Below, in pieces: positions 7,551 to 15,707 of a stretch of DNA of 20,050 nucleotides. The stretch covers positions 1 to 20,050 of the forward strand of contig CALLAV010000167.1 in NCBI GenBank assembly GCA_938001995.1, given 5' to 3'. Each line of letters begins with the position of its first letter. The stretch's first letter is position 1. A program made the translations under genes and the position numbers. The notes under the pieces are model-generated. The model worked only from the letters and a program-made list of their open reading frames with translations, searched no databases and was not told where the DNA came from. Source of the stretch: an uncultured Amylibacter sp. Its GTDB lineage: Bacteria; Pseudomonadota; Alphaproteobacteria; Rhodobacterales; Rhodobacteraceae.

Positions 7551-8348
7551 TCAGGCCTTTTGCAGGGTCATTCCCGGAGCATAAGCGATGAAATACGGAT
7601 TTTCAAAGATAGGTTTGCCGTAGGTCAGCGGTTCATGATTGTCGAACCGCACAACACGCCCACCCGCGCCTTGCAATACGGCTTGGCCTGCGGCTGTGTC
7701 CCACTCCATTGTGCGACCAACGCGCGGGTAAATATCCGCCTCGCCCGTTGCGACCAAACAGAACTTTAACGAAGACCCCGCGCTGCGGCTGTCTTTTACG
7801 TTGTACTTATTAATGTAGTCTTTGGTTTCGTCTGTCAGGTGCGATTTAGAGGCCACAACAATCAGCGCATCCTCATCTGGTGTGGACACCGAAATACGTT
7901 TCATGTCGCCAACGACGTCTGCTTTGTGATCGCCCATTTCCTCAAACGAAACACCATCCGCATCTGTGATGAACAACCGCTTTTTCGCAGGGGCATATAC
8001 CACACCCATAGTTGGCATTCCGTCTTCGACATAGGCGATGTTCACAGTGAAATCGCCACGGCGGTGAATAAACTCTTTCGTGCCATCAAGCGGATCAACA
8101 ATAAAGAAGGTGTTGGATGTTTCAGTGTGCGTATCAGATTGTTCTTCTGTCACCAGCGCCGCATCTGGAAATGCTGAACGCAATCCAGCGGAAATATGGG
8201 CATCGGCGGTTTCATCTGCAATCGTTACGGGGCTTTCGTCCGATTTTGATTTTACTTCAAAATCATCTGCGTCGTAGATCTCCATGATCTTTTCGCCAGC
8301 TTCGATAGCCAATTTACGGATGACAGTGGAAATTTCCGATTTGTTCAT
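7551..8348 (-). CDS. cysQ: 3'(2'),5'-bisphosphate nucleotidase
   Basis: A 265-residue member of the inositol-monophosphatase superfamily, CysQ type, which hydrolyses PAP (and PAPS) to AMP (APS) and phosphate. Metal-site motifs are intact: TEE (67-69), DPLDGT (85-90) and WDTAAG (216-221), with GSSLKFCLVATGEAD (191-205) before the last. PAP accumulates when sulfotransferases use PAPS, so its position upstream of glycosyltransferases and a sulfotransferase on the same strand makes biological sense, although cysQ is also a general sulfur-assimilation gene. ATG 8348 is preferred to the upstream TTG at 8435: it follows an AGGGG ribosome site and matches the usual N-terminus. It is first in the cysQ-kdsB-GT2 operon. 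Confidence 0.94.
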   Translation of the reverse strand: MNKSEISTVIRKLAIEAGEKIMEIYDADDFEVKSKSDESPVTIADETADAHISAGLRSAFPDAALVTEEQSDTHTETSNTFFIVDPLDGTKEFIHRRGDFTVNIAYVEDGMPTMGVVYAPAKKRLFITDADGVSFEEMGDHKADVVGDMKRISVSTPDEDALIVVASKSHLTDETKDYINKYNVKDSRSAGSSLKFCLVATGEADIYPRVGRTMEWDTAAGQAVLQGAGGRVVRFDNHEPLTYGKPIFENPYFIAYAPGMTLQKA

Positions 8349-8365
8349 AATCACGCCCCTATGAT

Positions 8366-8379
8366 GCTGCGAAAGCAGC
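8366..8379 (-). repeat. Small hairpin in the cysQ leader
   Basis: A perfect five-base stem (GCTGC/GCAGC) with a four-base loop lies about 17 bases upstream of the cysQ ATG, just before the AGGGG ribosome site. It could influence translation initiation, but it is short enough to occur by chance. Confidence 0.3.
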
Positions 8380-8385
8380 GATTTC

Positions 8386-8414
8386 TTGCGATTTTTGTTC
8401 CAAGGTCTTATGGT
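8386..8414 (+). promoter_or_regulatory. Candidate housekeeping promoter for the exporter permease gene
   Basis: TTGCGA (8386-8391) and TATGGT (8409-8414) are separated by 17 bases, a reasonable sigma-70-like match (four of six each). Transcription would start near 8420, about 50 bases before the ATG. Based on consensus only. Confidence 0.35.
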
Positions 8415-8435
8415 CCGATCAACAAAAAACAGCAA
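8407..8435 (-). promoter_or_regulatory. Candidate housekeeping promoter for cysQ-kdsB-GT2
   Basis: On the minus strand TTGCTG (8435-8430) and CATAAG (8412-8407) are 17 bases apart (about four of six matches each). It overlaps the plus-strand candidate, giving back-to-back promoters that share their -10 region. Based on consensus only. Confidence 0.35.
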
Positions 8436-8438
8436 GCA

Positions 8439-8451
8439 GTGATTAAATCAC
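8439..8451. promoter_or_regulatory. Perfect 13-base dyad, possible operator
   Basis: GTGATT-A-AATCAC is a perfect inverted repeat in the 123-base gap between the divergent cysQ and exporter genes. It is just upstream of the candidate cysQ -35 and just downstream of the predicted exporter transcription start. Its half-sites resemble CRP/FNR-type GTGAT, but the spacing is one base short of both consensus forms, so the regulator is unknown. Confidence 0.4.
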
Positions 8452-8471
8452 GCGATCTTTAGGCAGATGAT

Positions 8472-9296
8472 ATGAGCATAACCAACAACTCATCGTTTTC
8501 GCGTATCTTTATGGGTGCGTTTGAATTCCTTGCGCTTGTGTACCATTCCACTGTCCGCGACGTTCGCAAAAGCAAAGGCAACGCGATCCAAGCGCTGGTT
8601 ATGGAAGTGTTGCAAGCTGCGACAGTTGTTATCTTTTTCTATGTCTTGATCACCTTCCTAGGTATGCGCGGCGTTGCGGTTCGCGGCAGCTTTATCCTGT
8701 ATGTTTTGACAGGTGTTTTCCTGTTCTTAACCCACAACAAAGCGATCTCTGCGGTTGGGGGCGGTGGCCCCGTGAACCCCATGCTGCAACACGTGCCAGT
8801 AACGACATTTCTATTGATCGTGTCCGGCGCGTTTTCCGCGCTGTATGTGCAGGTTCTGGCTGTGCTGGTGATTTCCTTCGTTGCAAATGTGCTTATTGAT
8901 CCCTTTACCGTCTACAATATGAAGCTTGTGTCGCTCTGCTTTATGTTGGCGTGGTTTTCTGGCGTGGCGATTGGGATTGTGTTTCTCTCTGTGCGTCCAT
9001 TTTTCCCGTCGACCGTCACAATCGTTGAACAGGTCTATAAGCGTGCGAATATGATCTTTAGCGGAAAAATGTTCCTTGCGAATACAATGCCCGGATACAT
9101 GTTGCCGTTTTTCACATGGAACCCTTTGTTCCACACTATCGATCAGGCCCGTGGCGCCGCGTTTGTGAACTACACTCCACACTACACGTCGATGACCTAT
9201 CCCATCTATTTGTCGCTGGCATTTATTTGTGTTGGACTGATGCTGGAACACTATTCTCGCATCACAGTATCCGAAAGCTGGAGCAGACGCCGCTAA
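8472..9296 (+). CDS. ABC-2 type polysaccharide exporter permease (KpsM/Wzm-like)
   Basis: A 274-residue integral inner-membrane protein with hydrophobic segments near residues 43-64, 72-88, 111-140, 150-174, 200-215 and 243-258, the usual six-segment layout of ABC-2 permeases. The C-terminal half matches the KpsM pattern: FFPSTVTIVEQVYK (177-190), then FTWNPLFHTIDQARGA (214-229), corresponding to the WNPLxHxxExxR signature. These permeases carry capsule or O-antigen chains across the inner membrane together with an ATPase (KpsT/Wzt). No ATPase gene lies beside it: the next gene is alkB on the opposite strand. It is divergent from cysQ-kdsB, fitting KDO-linked capsule export. ATG 8472 is preceded by AGG at a suitable distance. 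Its stop overlaps that of alkB. Confidence 0.85.
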   Translation: MSITNNSSFSRIFMGAFEFLALVYHSTVRDVRKSKGNAIQALVMEVLQAATVVIFFYVLITFLGMRGVAVRGSFILYVLTGVFLFLTHNKAISAVGGGGPVNPMLQHVPVTTFLLIVSGAFSALYVQVLAVLVISFVANVLIDPFTVYNMKLVSLCFMLAWFSGVAIGIVFLSVRPFFPSTVTIVEQVYKRANMIFSGKMFLANTMPGYMLPFFTWNPLFHTIDQARGAAFVNYTPHYTSMTYPIYLSLAFICVGLMLEHYSRITVSESWSRRR

Positions 9297-9904
9297 TCTA
9301 CCACGCGTAAAGTAAGGTTAATACGTCCTGCATTTTTCAAAAGGTTGGACGTGCCAAGCCGAATGCGATCCACCCCGTGATAGGCAAGTCGCGCTTCGCC
9401 GCCCATAACCACAACATCCCCTGAAGATAGCCAAACGCTTTCAGTTTTGTCTTTGCGATCCGAACCGCCAATGCGAAACAACGCATCATCACCCAGCGAA
9501 ATTGACACAACTGGAAACGCAAAATCCTGTTCATCGTTATCTTGATGCAATCCCATCCGCGCTTTTTCGCGGTAATGATTTATCAAACAACAATCTGGCT
9601 GACGCTCTGTTTCTGAAACACTGTTCCAAACGTCCAGTACCGATCGCGGAATCGCAGGCCAGTTATTCCCGTTTGGATGCTTGGGCTCATACCGATACCC
9701 GCGCCGATCCGAATACCAGCCGTATTTCCCCGCCGAAGACATCTGCACTGACATTGGCTTCCCCCAAGCCGTTACAGGTGAAAACATCGGCGCTTGGGGC
9801 AGGCCAGCACGAATATCATCCAAAATAACAGCCTGATGAGCCGCAGAAATAAACGATTTATAGATCAGGAACCCGCGCAGGTTCAGAGGTTTCATCTGTG
9901 TCAT
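9293..9904 (-). CDS. alkB: AlkB-type 2-oxoglutarate/Fe(II)-dependent nucleic-acid demethylase
   Basis: Oxidatively removes alkyl groups such as 1-methyladenine and 3-methylcytosine from DNA or RNA using Fe(II), oxygen and 2-oxoglutarate. With the ATG at 9904 the protein has 203 residues, in the family range. The iron triad is visible as H120-x-D122 (GLHQDND) and H176 (AYHGVDRI), and the 2-oxoglutarate-binding arginines are in RINLTLR (194-200); the AlkB-typical INHY (108-111) precedes the triad. Starts at TTG 9910 or ATG 9895 are also possible and no ribosome site decides. It is convergent with the exporter gene, overlapping its stop by three bases, and divergent from dnaK. No Ada-box or other damage-response site was recognised. 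Confidence 0.93.
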   Translation of the reverse strand: MTQMKPLNLRGFLIYKSFISAAHQAVILDDIRAGLPQAPMFSPVTAWGKPMSVQMSSAGKYGWYSDRRGYRYEPKHPNGNNWPAIPRSVLDVWNSVSETERQPDCCLINHYREKARMGLHQDNDEQDFAFPVVSISLGDDALFRIGGSDRKDKTESVWLSSGDVVVMGGEARLAYHGVDRIRLGTSNLLKNAGRINLTLRVVD

Positions 9905-9979
9905 GCACAATATCTAGCGGCGCACTGGTGCAAGGCCAAGAAAACAAAAGAAATGATACAAAAAATCCGCGTCCAAATG

Positions 9980-10008
9980 CTTGCAGAGACGCGATCAGGG
10001 ACCTATAT
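9980..10008 (+). promoter_or_regulatory. Sigma-32 (RpoH) type heat-shock promoter of dnaK
   Basis: CTTG (9980-9983) and CCTATAT (10002-10008) are 18 bases apart, matching the alphaproteobacterial sigma-32 form CTTG-N17/18-CYTATNT. Transcription would start roughly 100 bases upstream of the dnaK ATG. No CIRCE element (the HrcA operator) is visible in this gap. Confidence 0.7.
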
Positions 10009-10115
10009 ACCGTCAATGCTAAGCCGCCTCTGATTTCAGGGGCCGACAAATGGGATGAAACGACGGCGCCGAATGCGGGCCAAAGTTTCAACATCGCCAC
10101 AAGAAAGGAAGTCTA

Positions 10116-12041
10116 ATGGCTAAAGTAATTGGTATTGATCTCGGTACAACAAACTCCTGTGTTGCAATCATGGATGGGTCGCAGCCGAAAGTTGTAGAAA
10201 ACGCAGAAGGCGCGCGCACAACGCCGTCTATTGTTGGTTTCACAGATGACGAACGTCTTGTTGGTCAGGCCGCAAAACGGCAGGCTGTTACCAACCCCGA
10301 AAACACTCTGTTTGCTGTAAAGCGTTTGATCGGCCGGTCTGTAAACGATCCTGTGATCAAGAAAGACGCGAAAAACATGCCGTTCAAAATCGTGGACGGT
10401 GGCAACGGTGACGCATGGGTCGAAGTGAAGGGTGAGAAATACTCCCCGTCACAAGTCTCTGCGTTTATCTTGGGTAAAATGAAAGAAACCGCCGAAAGCT
10501 ATCTCGGCGAAACAGTATCCGAAGCTGTTATTACAGTTCCAGCCTACTTCAACGACGCCCAGCGCCAAGCAACAAAAGATGCGGGTAAAATCGCTGGTCT
10601 TGATGTGCTGCGCATTATCAACGAGCCAACAGCGGCTGCGCTGGCCTATGGCCTTGATAAAGAAGGTGGCAAAACCATCGCGGTTTATGACCTTGGTGGC
10701 GGTACATTCGATGTTTCTGTTCTGGAAATCGACGAAGGCCTGTTCGAAGTGAAATCCACAAACGGCGACACAGCTCTTGGTGGTGAAGACTTTGACATGC
10801 GCATCGTGGAATACCTTGCGGCCGAGTTCAAAAAAGAAAACGGCGTCGATCTGTCCAAAGACAAAATGGCATTGCAGCGTCTGAAAGAAGCCGCTGAGAA
10901 AGCTAAGATCGAACTGTCCTCTTCTGCGCAAACAGAAATCAACCAGCCGTTTATTTCGATGGATGCCAAAACAGGCACGCCGTTGCACATGGTTATGAAA
11001 CTGACCCGTGCAAAACTCGAAAGCCTTGTGGCTGACCTGATCAAGCGCACTATGAAGCCTTGTGGCGATGCATTGAAAGATGCTGGCCTGTCTAAAGGCG
11101 ACATCGACGAGATCGTTTTGGTGGGTGGTATGTCCCGCATGCCAAAAGTCATCGAAGAAGTAACAAAATTCTTTGGTAAAGAGCCACACAAAGGCGTGAA
11201 CCCTGACGAAGTTGTTGCGCTGGGCGCTGCGATCCAAGCAGGTGTTTTGCAAGGCGACGTAAAAGACGTTGTTCTGTTGGACGTGACACCATTGTCTTTG
11301 GGTATCGAAACTTTGGGCGGTGTGTTCACACGTTTGATCGATCGCAACACTACGATCCCAACGAAAAAGTCGCAGGTGTTTTCCACAGCCGAGGACAACC
11401 AGAACGCTGTAACCATCCGCGTGTTCCAAGGTGAACGAGAGATGGCGGCAGATAACAAAATTCTGGGCCAATTCAATCTGGAAGATATCCCGCCAGCGCC
11501 ACGTGGCTTGCCACAGATCGAAGTGACCTTCGACATTGACGCAAACGGTATCGTTTCTGTGTCTGCAAAAGACAAAGGCACCAACAAAGAGCATCGGATC
11601 ACAATCCAAGCCTCTGGCGGCCTGTCCGACGATGACATCGAACAAATGGTGCGCGACGCCGAAGAAAACGCCGAAGCGGATAAGGAACGCAAGGAATTGG
11701 TGGAAGCCAAGAACCAAGCGGAAAGCCTGATTCACGGTACAGAAAAATCGCTGGAAGAGCATTCCGACAAAGTGGATCCATCCACTGTCGAAGTGATCGA
11801 ACTGTCGATCAAGGCGCTGAAAGAAACGTTGGAAACAGACAACGCATCATCGATTCAAGCACGGTCCCAAGACCTACAGGAATCTGCGATGAAGTTGGGT
11901 GAAGCCATCTATCAATCGCAAGCTGACGAAGCAGGCCCAGCGACCCCTGAAGGCGAGAACTTTGACGAAGACGGTCCAAAAGGTGTTGATGAAGACATCG
12001 TTGATGCCGATTTCGAAGATCTCGGCAAGGGCGACCGTTAA
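10116..12041 (+). CDS. dnaK: Molecular chaperone DnaK (Hsp70)
   Basis: ATP-driven Hsp70 chaperone that binds exposed hydrophobic peptide segments in the cytoplasm, working with DnaJ and GrpE, both also in this window. The 641 residues are a normal length. The nucleotide-binding domain opens with [14 protein letters not shown] (4-17); the phosphate loop [10 protein letters not shown] and the adenosine-site [10 protein letters not shown] are present; the interdomain linker DVVLLDV (about 384-390) leads to the substrate-binding domain ([12 protein letters not shown]); and the C-terminus has the acidic [11 protein letters not shown] tail typical of alphaproteobacteria. ATG 10116 follows an AAAGGAAG ribosome site. 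It is transcribed from a sigma-32-like promoter and followed 70 bases later by dnaJ. Nothing unusual in the protein. Confidence 0.99.
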   Translation: MAKVIGIDLGTTNSCVAIMDGSQPKVVENAEGARTTPSIVGFTDDERLVGQAAKRQAVTNPENTLFAVKRLIGRSVNDPVIKKDAKNMPFKIVDGGNGDAWVEVKGEKYSPSQVSAFILGKMKETAESYLGETVSEAVITVPAYFNDAQRQATKDAGKIAGLDVLRIINEPTAAALAYGLDKEGGKTIAVYDLGGGTFDVSVLEIDEGLFEVKSTNGDTALGGEDFDMRIVEYLAAEFKKENGVDLSKDKMALQRLKEAAEKAKIELSSSAQTEINQPFISMDAKTGTPLHMVMKLTRAKLESLVADLIKRTMKPCGDALKDAGLSKGDIDEIVLVGGMSRMPKVIEEVTKFFGKEPHKGVNPDEVVALGAAIQAGVLQGDVKDVVLLDVTPLSLGIETLGGVFTRLIDRNTTIPTKKSQVFSTAEDNQNAVTIRVFQGEREMAADNKILGQFNLEDIPPAPRGLPQIEVTFDIDANGIVSVSAKDKGTNKEHRITIQASGGLSDDDIEQMVRDAEENAEADKERKELVEAKNQAESLIHGTEKSLEEHSDKVDPSTVEVIELSIKALKETLETDNASSIQARSQDLQESAMKLGEAIYQSQADEAGPATPEGENFDEDGPKGVDEDIVDADFEDLGKGDR

Positions 12042-12068
12042 TCGACCATCCACAGCCAAAACATGCGG

Positions 12069-12088
12069 CTGGGCGTACACGCGCCCGG
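12069..12088 (+). repeat. Hairpin in the dnaK-dnaJ gap
   Basis: CTGGGCG (12069-12075) pairs with CGCCCGG (12082-12088) around a six-base loop, with one G-T wobble. No T-run follows, so it is not a classical terminator; the dnaJ GGAGG ribosome site begins about 14 bases later. It may stabilise the dnaK message 3' end or lower dnaJ expression relative to dnaK. Confidence 0.5.
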
Positions 12089-12111
12089 CCCCATGATACG
12101 CGGAGGCGATA

Positions 12112-13254
12112 ATGGCAAAGCGTGATTATTACGATCTGTTGGGTGTTTCAAAAGGCGCGTCTGAACAAGAATTGAAGAAGGCCTATCGCAAAAAAGCGAT
12201 GGAGCTTCATCCAGACCGCAACAAAGACAACCCAGACGCAGAAGCGCAATTCAAAGAAGTAAACGAAGCCTACGACGTTTTAAAAGACGGCGACAAAAAG
12301 GCTGCGTACGACCGGTATGGACATGCTGCCTTTGAAGGTGGTGGTCCTGGCGGTGGCGGTGGCTTCCATCCTGGCGGGTCCGATTTCGGATCTGCGTTTT
12401 CCGATGTGTTCGACGATCTGTTCGGCGATTTCATGGGCGGCGGTCGCGGTGGCGGCGGTCAACGGGCCACGCGCGGGTCTGACCTGCGGTACAACCTGAC
12501 CATCACACTGGAAGAAGCGTTTACTGGCAAACAGCAAAACGTCACCGTATCCAGCTCGGTTGCTTGTGACACCTGCGAAGGATCTGGTGCAGAAGGTGGT
12601 GCAGAACCATCCACTTGCCCGACCTGTTCTGGCATGGGCAAAGTACGTGCGCAGCAAGGCTTCTTTACCGTGGAACGCACCTGTCCAACCTGTTCAGGGC
12701 GCGGTCAAATCATCACCAACCCATGCGCATCTTGTGCGGGTTCGGGCCGTCAACAACGCGAACGTTCGCTTGGGGTGAACATCCCAGCGGGCGTTGAAAC
12801 TGGCACACGCATTCGTCTCGCTGGCGAAGGCGAAGCAGGCATGCGCGGCGGTCCAACAGGCGATCTGTACATCTTTATCGAGGTGGAAGATCACCCAATC
12901 TTTGAACGCGAAGGGCCGAACCTGTTCTGTCGCGTCCCTGTCAGCATGACCAAAGCCGCCCTTGGCGGCGAAATCGAAGTGCCGACAATCGACGGCGGTA
13001 AATCGCGGGTCAAAGTGCCAGCAGGATCGCAGTCGTCCAAACAAATGCGTTTGAAAGGCAAGGGCATGCCCGCCATTCGATCCAACGCATCAGGCGATTT
13101 GTTCCTAGAGTTGGCCGTTGAAACGCCAGTGAACCTTAGTTCTGCGCAGAAGGATCTGCTCAAAGAATTCGAGAAGCTGAGCGAAAACAACAGCCCCGAA
13201 AGCAACGATTTCTTCGGAAAAGTCAAAACGTTCTGGGACGGTATGAAAGGCTAA
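12112..13254 (+). CDS. dnaJ: Chaperone protein DnaJ (Hsp40)
   Basis: Co-chaperone that delivers unfolded proteins to DnaK and stimulates its ATPase. All domains of a class I DnaJ are present in 380 residues: the J domain (1 to about 70) with H33-P34-D35; a Gly/Phe-rich linker (about 75-120); a zinc domain with four CxxCxGxG repeats from C152 to about 213; and the C-terminal substrate-binding domains. The start ATG 12112 has a strong GGAGG site six bases upstream. It lies in an operon with dnaK and ends at a strong terminator. No truncation or missing cysteine was seen. Confidence 0.98.
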   Translation: MAKRDYYDLLGVSKGASEQELKKAYRKKAMELHPDRNKDNPDAEAQFKEVNEAYDVLKDGDKKAAYDRYGHAAFEGGGPGGGGGFHPGGSDFGSAFSDVFDDLFGDFMGGGRGGGGQRATRGSDLRYNLTITLEEAFTGKQQNVTVSSSVACDTCEGSGAEGGAEPSTCPTCSGMGKVRAQQGFFTVERTCPTCSGRGQIITNPCASCAGSGRQQRERSLGVNIPAGVETGTRIRLAGEGEAGMRGGPTGDLYIFIEVEDHPIFEREGPNLFCRVPVSMTKAALGGEIEVPTIDGGKSRVKVPAGSQSSKQMRLKGKGMPAIRSNASGDLFLELAVETPVNLSSAQKDLLKEFEKLSENNSPESNDFFGKVKTFWDGMKG

Positions 13255-13275
13255 GCCTTCTACCCTGACAAAATC

Positions 13276-13307
13276 AAAACGCCCCTGCACATCGCGGGGG
13301 CGTTTTT
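13276..13307. terminator. Bidirectional terminator between dnaJ and maeB
   Basis: A perfect ten-base-pair arm (13276-13285 with 13297-13306), extendable inward by three pairs to a five-base loop ACATC, is flanked by T-runs on both strands (TTTTT at 13303-13307; A-runs at 13271-13279 read as T's on the minus strand). It ends dnaK-dnaJ on the plus strand and maeB, whose stop is five bases away, on the minus strand. Confidence 0.93.
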
Positions 13308-13311
13308 GGTT

Positions 13312-15573
13312 TTAGCTTCCGACTTTACACGCAGCCATAACCGCCATGTTCAGAATATCGTTCACCGTGGACGTCACCGAACACATTTTCACTGGCGCTT
13401 CGATCCCTGCCAAAATCGGGCCGATCACAGTGGCGCCACCCATTTGCTGCAACATCTTTACAGAGATAGAAGCAGAGTGCCGCGCAGGTACAACCAGAAC
13501 ATTGGCAGGGCCAGACAGGCGACAGAATGGATATTGCTTCATCAGGTCAGCATTCAACGCCACATCCGCCGTCATCTCTCCATCGTATTCAAAACTGACT
13601 CCGCGATCATCCAGAACGGCCACCGCATCTTCCATTTTGGATGCTCGTTCTGACACAGGGTAGCCAAAGTTCGAAAAGCTGGCGAAAGCCACACGCGGCT
13701 CTAGTCCCATGTTCCGCGCAACGTCTGCCGCACGTTCAGCGATATCAGCAAGGTCTTCGGCTTCGGGCCATTCGTGCGCCAGCGTATCCGCCACAAACAC
13801 GATCTGCCCGCGCAACAAAACAGCTGTCACACCGACAGCACCGTCCGATGGTTTTGCGTCAATAACGTGGTTCAACAACTCCATCACTTGCGCTGATTTA
13901 CGCGACGCGCCTGTGACCATTGCATCCCCGTGTCCATGTACCAACATTAAAGACGCAAAGACATGGCGATCTCGCGATGCCAGTCTGTGTACGTCTTTTT
14001 CGTTGTAGCCTTTGCGTTGAAGGCGCTGGTACAGAAACTCTTTGTAGGTATCCAACTCGTCCGTCAGGCTGGCGTTGGTGATCTCCAGATCCTCAAATGC
14101 TTCGCCCATGCCCGCTTCTTCCAGCTTGCGTTTGATGTCTTCGACGCGACCAACAACAACCGCTTGTCCCAAACCGTTACGCTGATACGCAACGGCGGCG
14201 CGCAACACACGCTCGTCATCGCCCTCGGCAAAGATCATACGTGCCTGCGCATTCCGCGCACGGACATATAGCGATTGCAAAACAGACGCCGCAGGATCAA
14301 GCCGTGATTTCAACGCCAGTTCATATGCCTCGATATCCACAATCGGGCGGCGTGCAGCACCTGTATCCATCCCAGCCTTCGCAACCGCTGGTGGGATCAC
14401 GTGAATCAATCGTGGATCAAACGGCGTTGGGATAATGTAGTCGGGCCCGAACACCAGCTTTTCACCGTAAGCAATCGCTACTTCGTCGGGGACTTCTTGA
14501 CGTGCCAGATCGGACAGCGCCGTTGCACAGGCGATCTTCATCTCGTCGTTAATTGCGCGAGCGTGAATATCCAGCGCACCACGGAACAGGTAAGGAAAAC
14601 ACAATACGTTATTGATTTGGTTTGGGTAATCCGATCGACCCGTGGCCACACTCGCATCAGGGCGCACGGCTTGTGCCTCTTCTGGCGTGATCTCTGGATC
14701 TGGGTTCGCCATAGCAAAAATCACAGGGTTCGGGGCCATGCTTTTGACCATGTCCTCGGTCACTGCACCCTTAACGGACACGCCAAGGAAAACATCCGCA
14801 TCCTTCATCGCCTCTTCGAGTGTGCGCAAATCTGTCTTTACTGCATGGGCCGATTTCCACTGGTTCATACCTTCGGTCCGGCCCTGATAAATCACACCCT
14901 TTGTGTCACAAGCGATGCAATTTTCGGATTTCGCGCCCATCGCCTTAATCAGCTCGACACAAGCGATTCCCGCCGCGCCCGCGCCGTTTAGAACAATCTT
15001 AACGTCTTCGATCTTTTTACCTGAAATATGCAACGCGTTCAGCAGGCCAGCCGCACAAATCACCGCGGTCCCGTGCTGATCGTCGTGAAACACGGGAATG
15101 TCCATCAGCTCTTTCAGCTGTTGTTCGATGATAAAACACTCAGGCGCTTTGATGTCTTCAAGATTGATGCCACCAAACGACGGCCCCATCAGCTTCACCG
15201 CGTTGATAAACTCATCCGCGTCTTCGGTGTCCAGTTCCAGATCGATCGAGTTCACATCTGCGAACCGTTTGAACAAAACGGACTTCCCTTCCATCACAGG
15301 TTTCGAAGCCAGTGCACCAAGATTCCCCAATCCCAAAACAGCCGTTCCGTTCGAAATCACTGCAACCATATTCCCTTTGGAGGTGTAGTCATACGCCACT
15401 TCAGGGTTTGCAGCGATGGCCTCACATGGAACAGCAACGCCCGGCGAATAGGCTAGCGACAAATCCCGTTGCGTGGTCATGGCTGTGGTCGGCACGACCT
15501 CTAGCTTACCTGGCGTTGGTTCAAGGTGGTAGGCGAGCGCCTCTTCATCAGTGATTTTGTTGTTTTTGGTCAT
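13312..15573 (-). CDS. maeB: NADP-dependent malic enzyme with C-terminal phosphotransacetylase domain
   Basis: Oxidatively decarboxylates malate to pyruvate, yielding NADPH, at the TCA-cycle/gluconeogenesis node. The 753-residue length and two-domain build fit the MaeB class: the malic N-terminal domain with LAYSPGVAVPC (40-50) and GTAVLGLGNLG (76-86), the metal-binding FHDDQHGTA (162-170), the Rossmann nucleotide-binding NGAGAAG (196-202), and from about residue 430 a phosphate acetyl/butyryltransferase-like domain which in this class is regulatory (acetyl-CoA sensing) rather than a proven enzyme. ATG 15573 is the start; the ribosome site is weak. It stands alone, divergent from mutS across 134 bases, in which I find no clear promoter or repeat. 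NAD versus NADP preference is inferred from class. Confidence 0.96.
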   Translation of the reverse strand: MTKNNKITDEEALAYHLEPTPGKLEVVPTTAMTTQRDLSLAYSPGVAVPCEAIAANPEVAYDYTSKGNMVAVISNGTAVLGLGNLGALASKPVMEGKSVLFKRFADVNSIDLELDTEDADEFINAVKLMGPSFGGINLEDIKAPECFIIEQQLKELMDIPVFHDDQHGTAVICAAGLLNALHISGKKIEDVKIVLNGAGAAGIACVELIKAMGAKSENCIACDTKGVIYQGRTEGMNQWKSAHAVKTDLRTLEEAMKDADVFLGVSVKGAVTEDMVKSMAPNPVIFAMANPDPEITPEEAQAVRPDASVATGRSDYPNQINNVLCFPYLFRGALDIHARAINDEMKIACATALSDLARQEVPDEVAIAYGEKLVFGPDYIIPTPFDPRLIHVIPPAVAKAGMDTGAARRPIVDIEAYELALKSRLDPAASVLQSLYVRARNAQARMIFAEGDDERVLRAAVAYQRNGLGQAVVVGRVEDIKRKLEEAGMGEAFEDLEITNASLTDELDTYKEFLYQRLQRKGYNEKDVHRLASRDRHVFASLMLVHGHGDAMVTGASRKSAQVMELLNHVIDAKPSDGAVGVTAVLLRGQIVFVADTLAHEWPEAEDLADIAERAADVARNMGLEPRVAFASFSNFGYPVSERASKMEDAVAVLDDRGVSFEYDGEMTADVALNADLMKQYPFCRLSGPANVLVVPARHSASISVKMLQQMGGATVIGPILAGIEAPVKMCSVTSTVNDILNMAVMAACKVGS

Positions 15574-15707
15574 CTTTTCGCGCCTAAAGTCCTTGTGTCA
15601 GCCGCCAGTCTTAGCGCGTTCCTCACAATCGTACAACAGCGCCAAACGATTGGCCTTTTCCTTGTGCAGCCCCTTCGATATCGTCCTCCAAACACGAAGG
15701 GTGGAGT

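Noticed and set aside
8349..8435. N-terminal extension of CysQ from TTG 8435
   Set aside because: It runs through the predicted promoter and leader; ATG 8348 has a good ribosome site and the standard N-terminus.
8439..8451. CRP or FNR site
   Set aside because: The dyad has GTGA-N5-TCAC and TGAT-N3-ATCA, one base short of the CRP (N6) and FNR (N4) spacings, so I list it only as a dyad of unknown regulator.
9858..10100. 80-codon frame on the minus strand between alkB and dnaK
   Set aside because: It overlaps the start of alkB and the dnaK promoter, has no recognisable domain and no supporting ribosome site.
9905..10115. CIRCE operator in front of dnaK
   Set aside because: I looked for TTAGCACTC-N9-GAGTGCTAA because hrcA is nearby, but there is no match; the sigma-32-like promoter explains heat control.
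10449..11762. Long open frames of 437 and 341 codons on the minus strand inside dnaK
   Set aside because: Long antisense frames are a known by-product of the codon usage of hsp70 genes. dnaK is unmistakable in the plus strand, and the antisense translations (one rich in Phe/His/Cys, the other in Ser) resemble no protein family I know.
15574..15707. Promoters for maeB and mutS in their divergent gap
   Set aside because: Only weak -35/-10 pairs (for example TTGTAC-N17-TAAGAC toward maeB) could be drawn, no better than chance.
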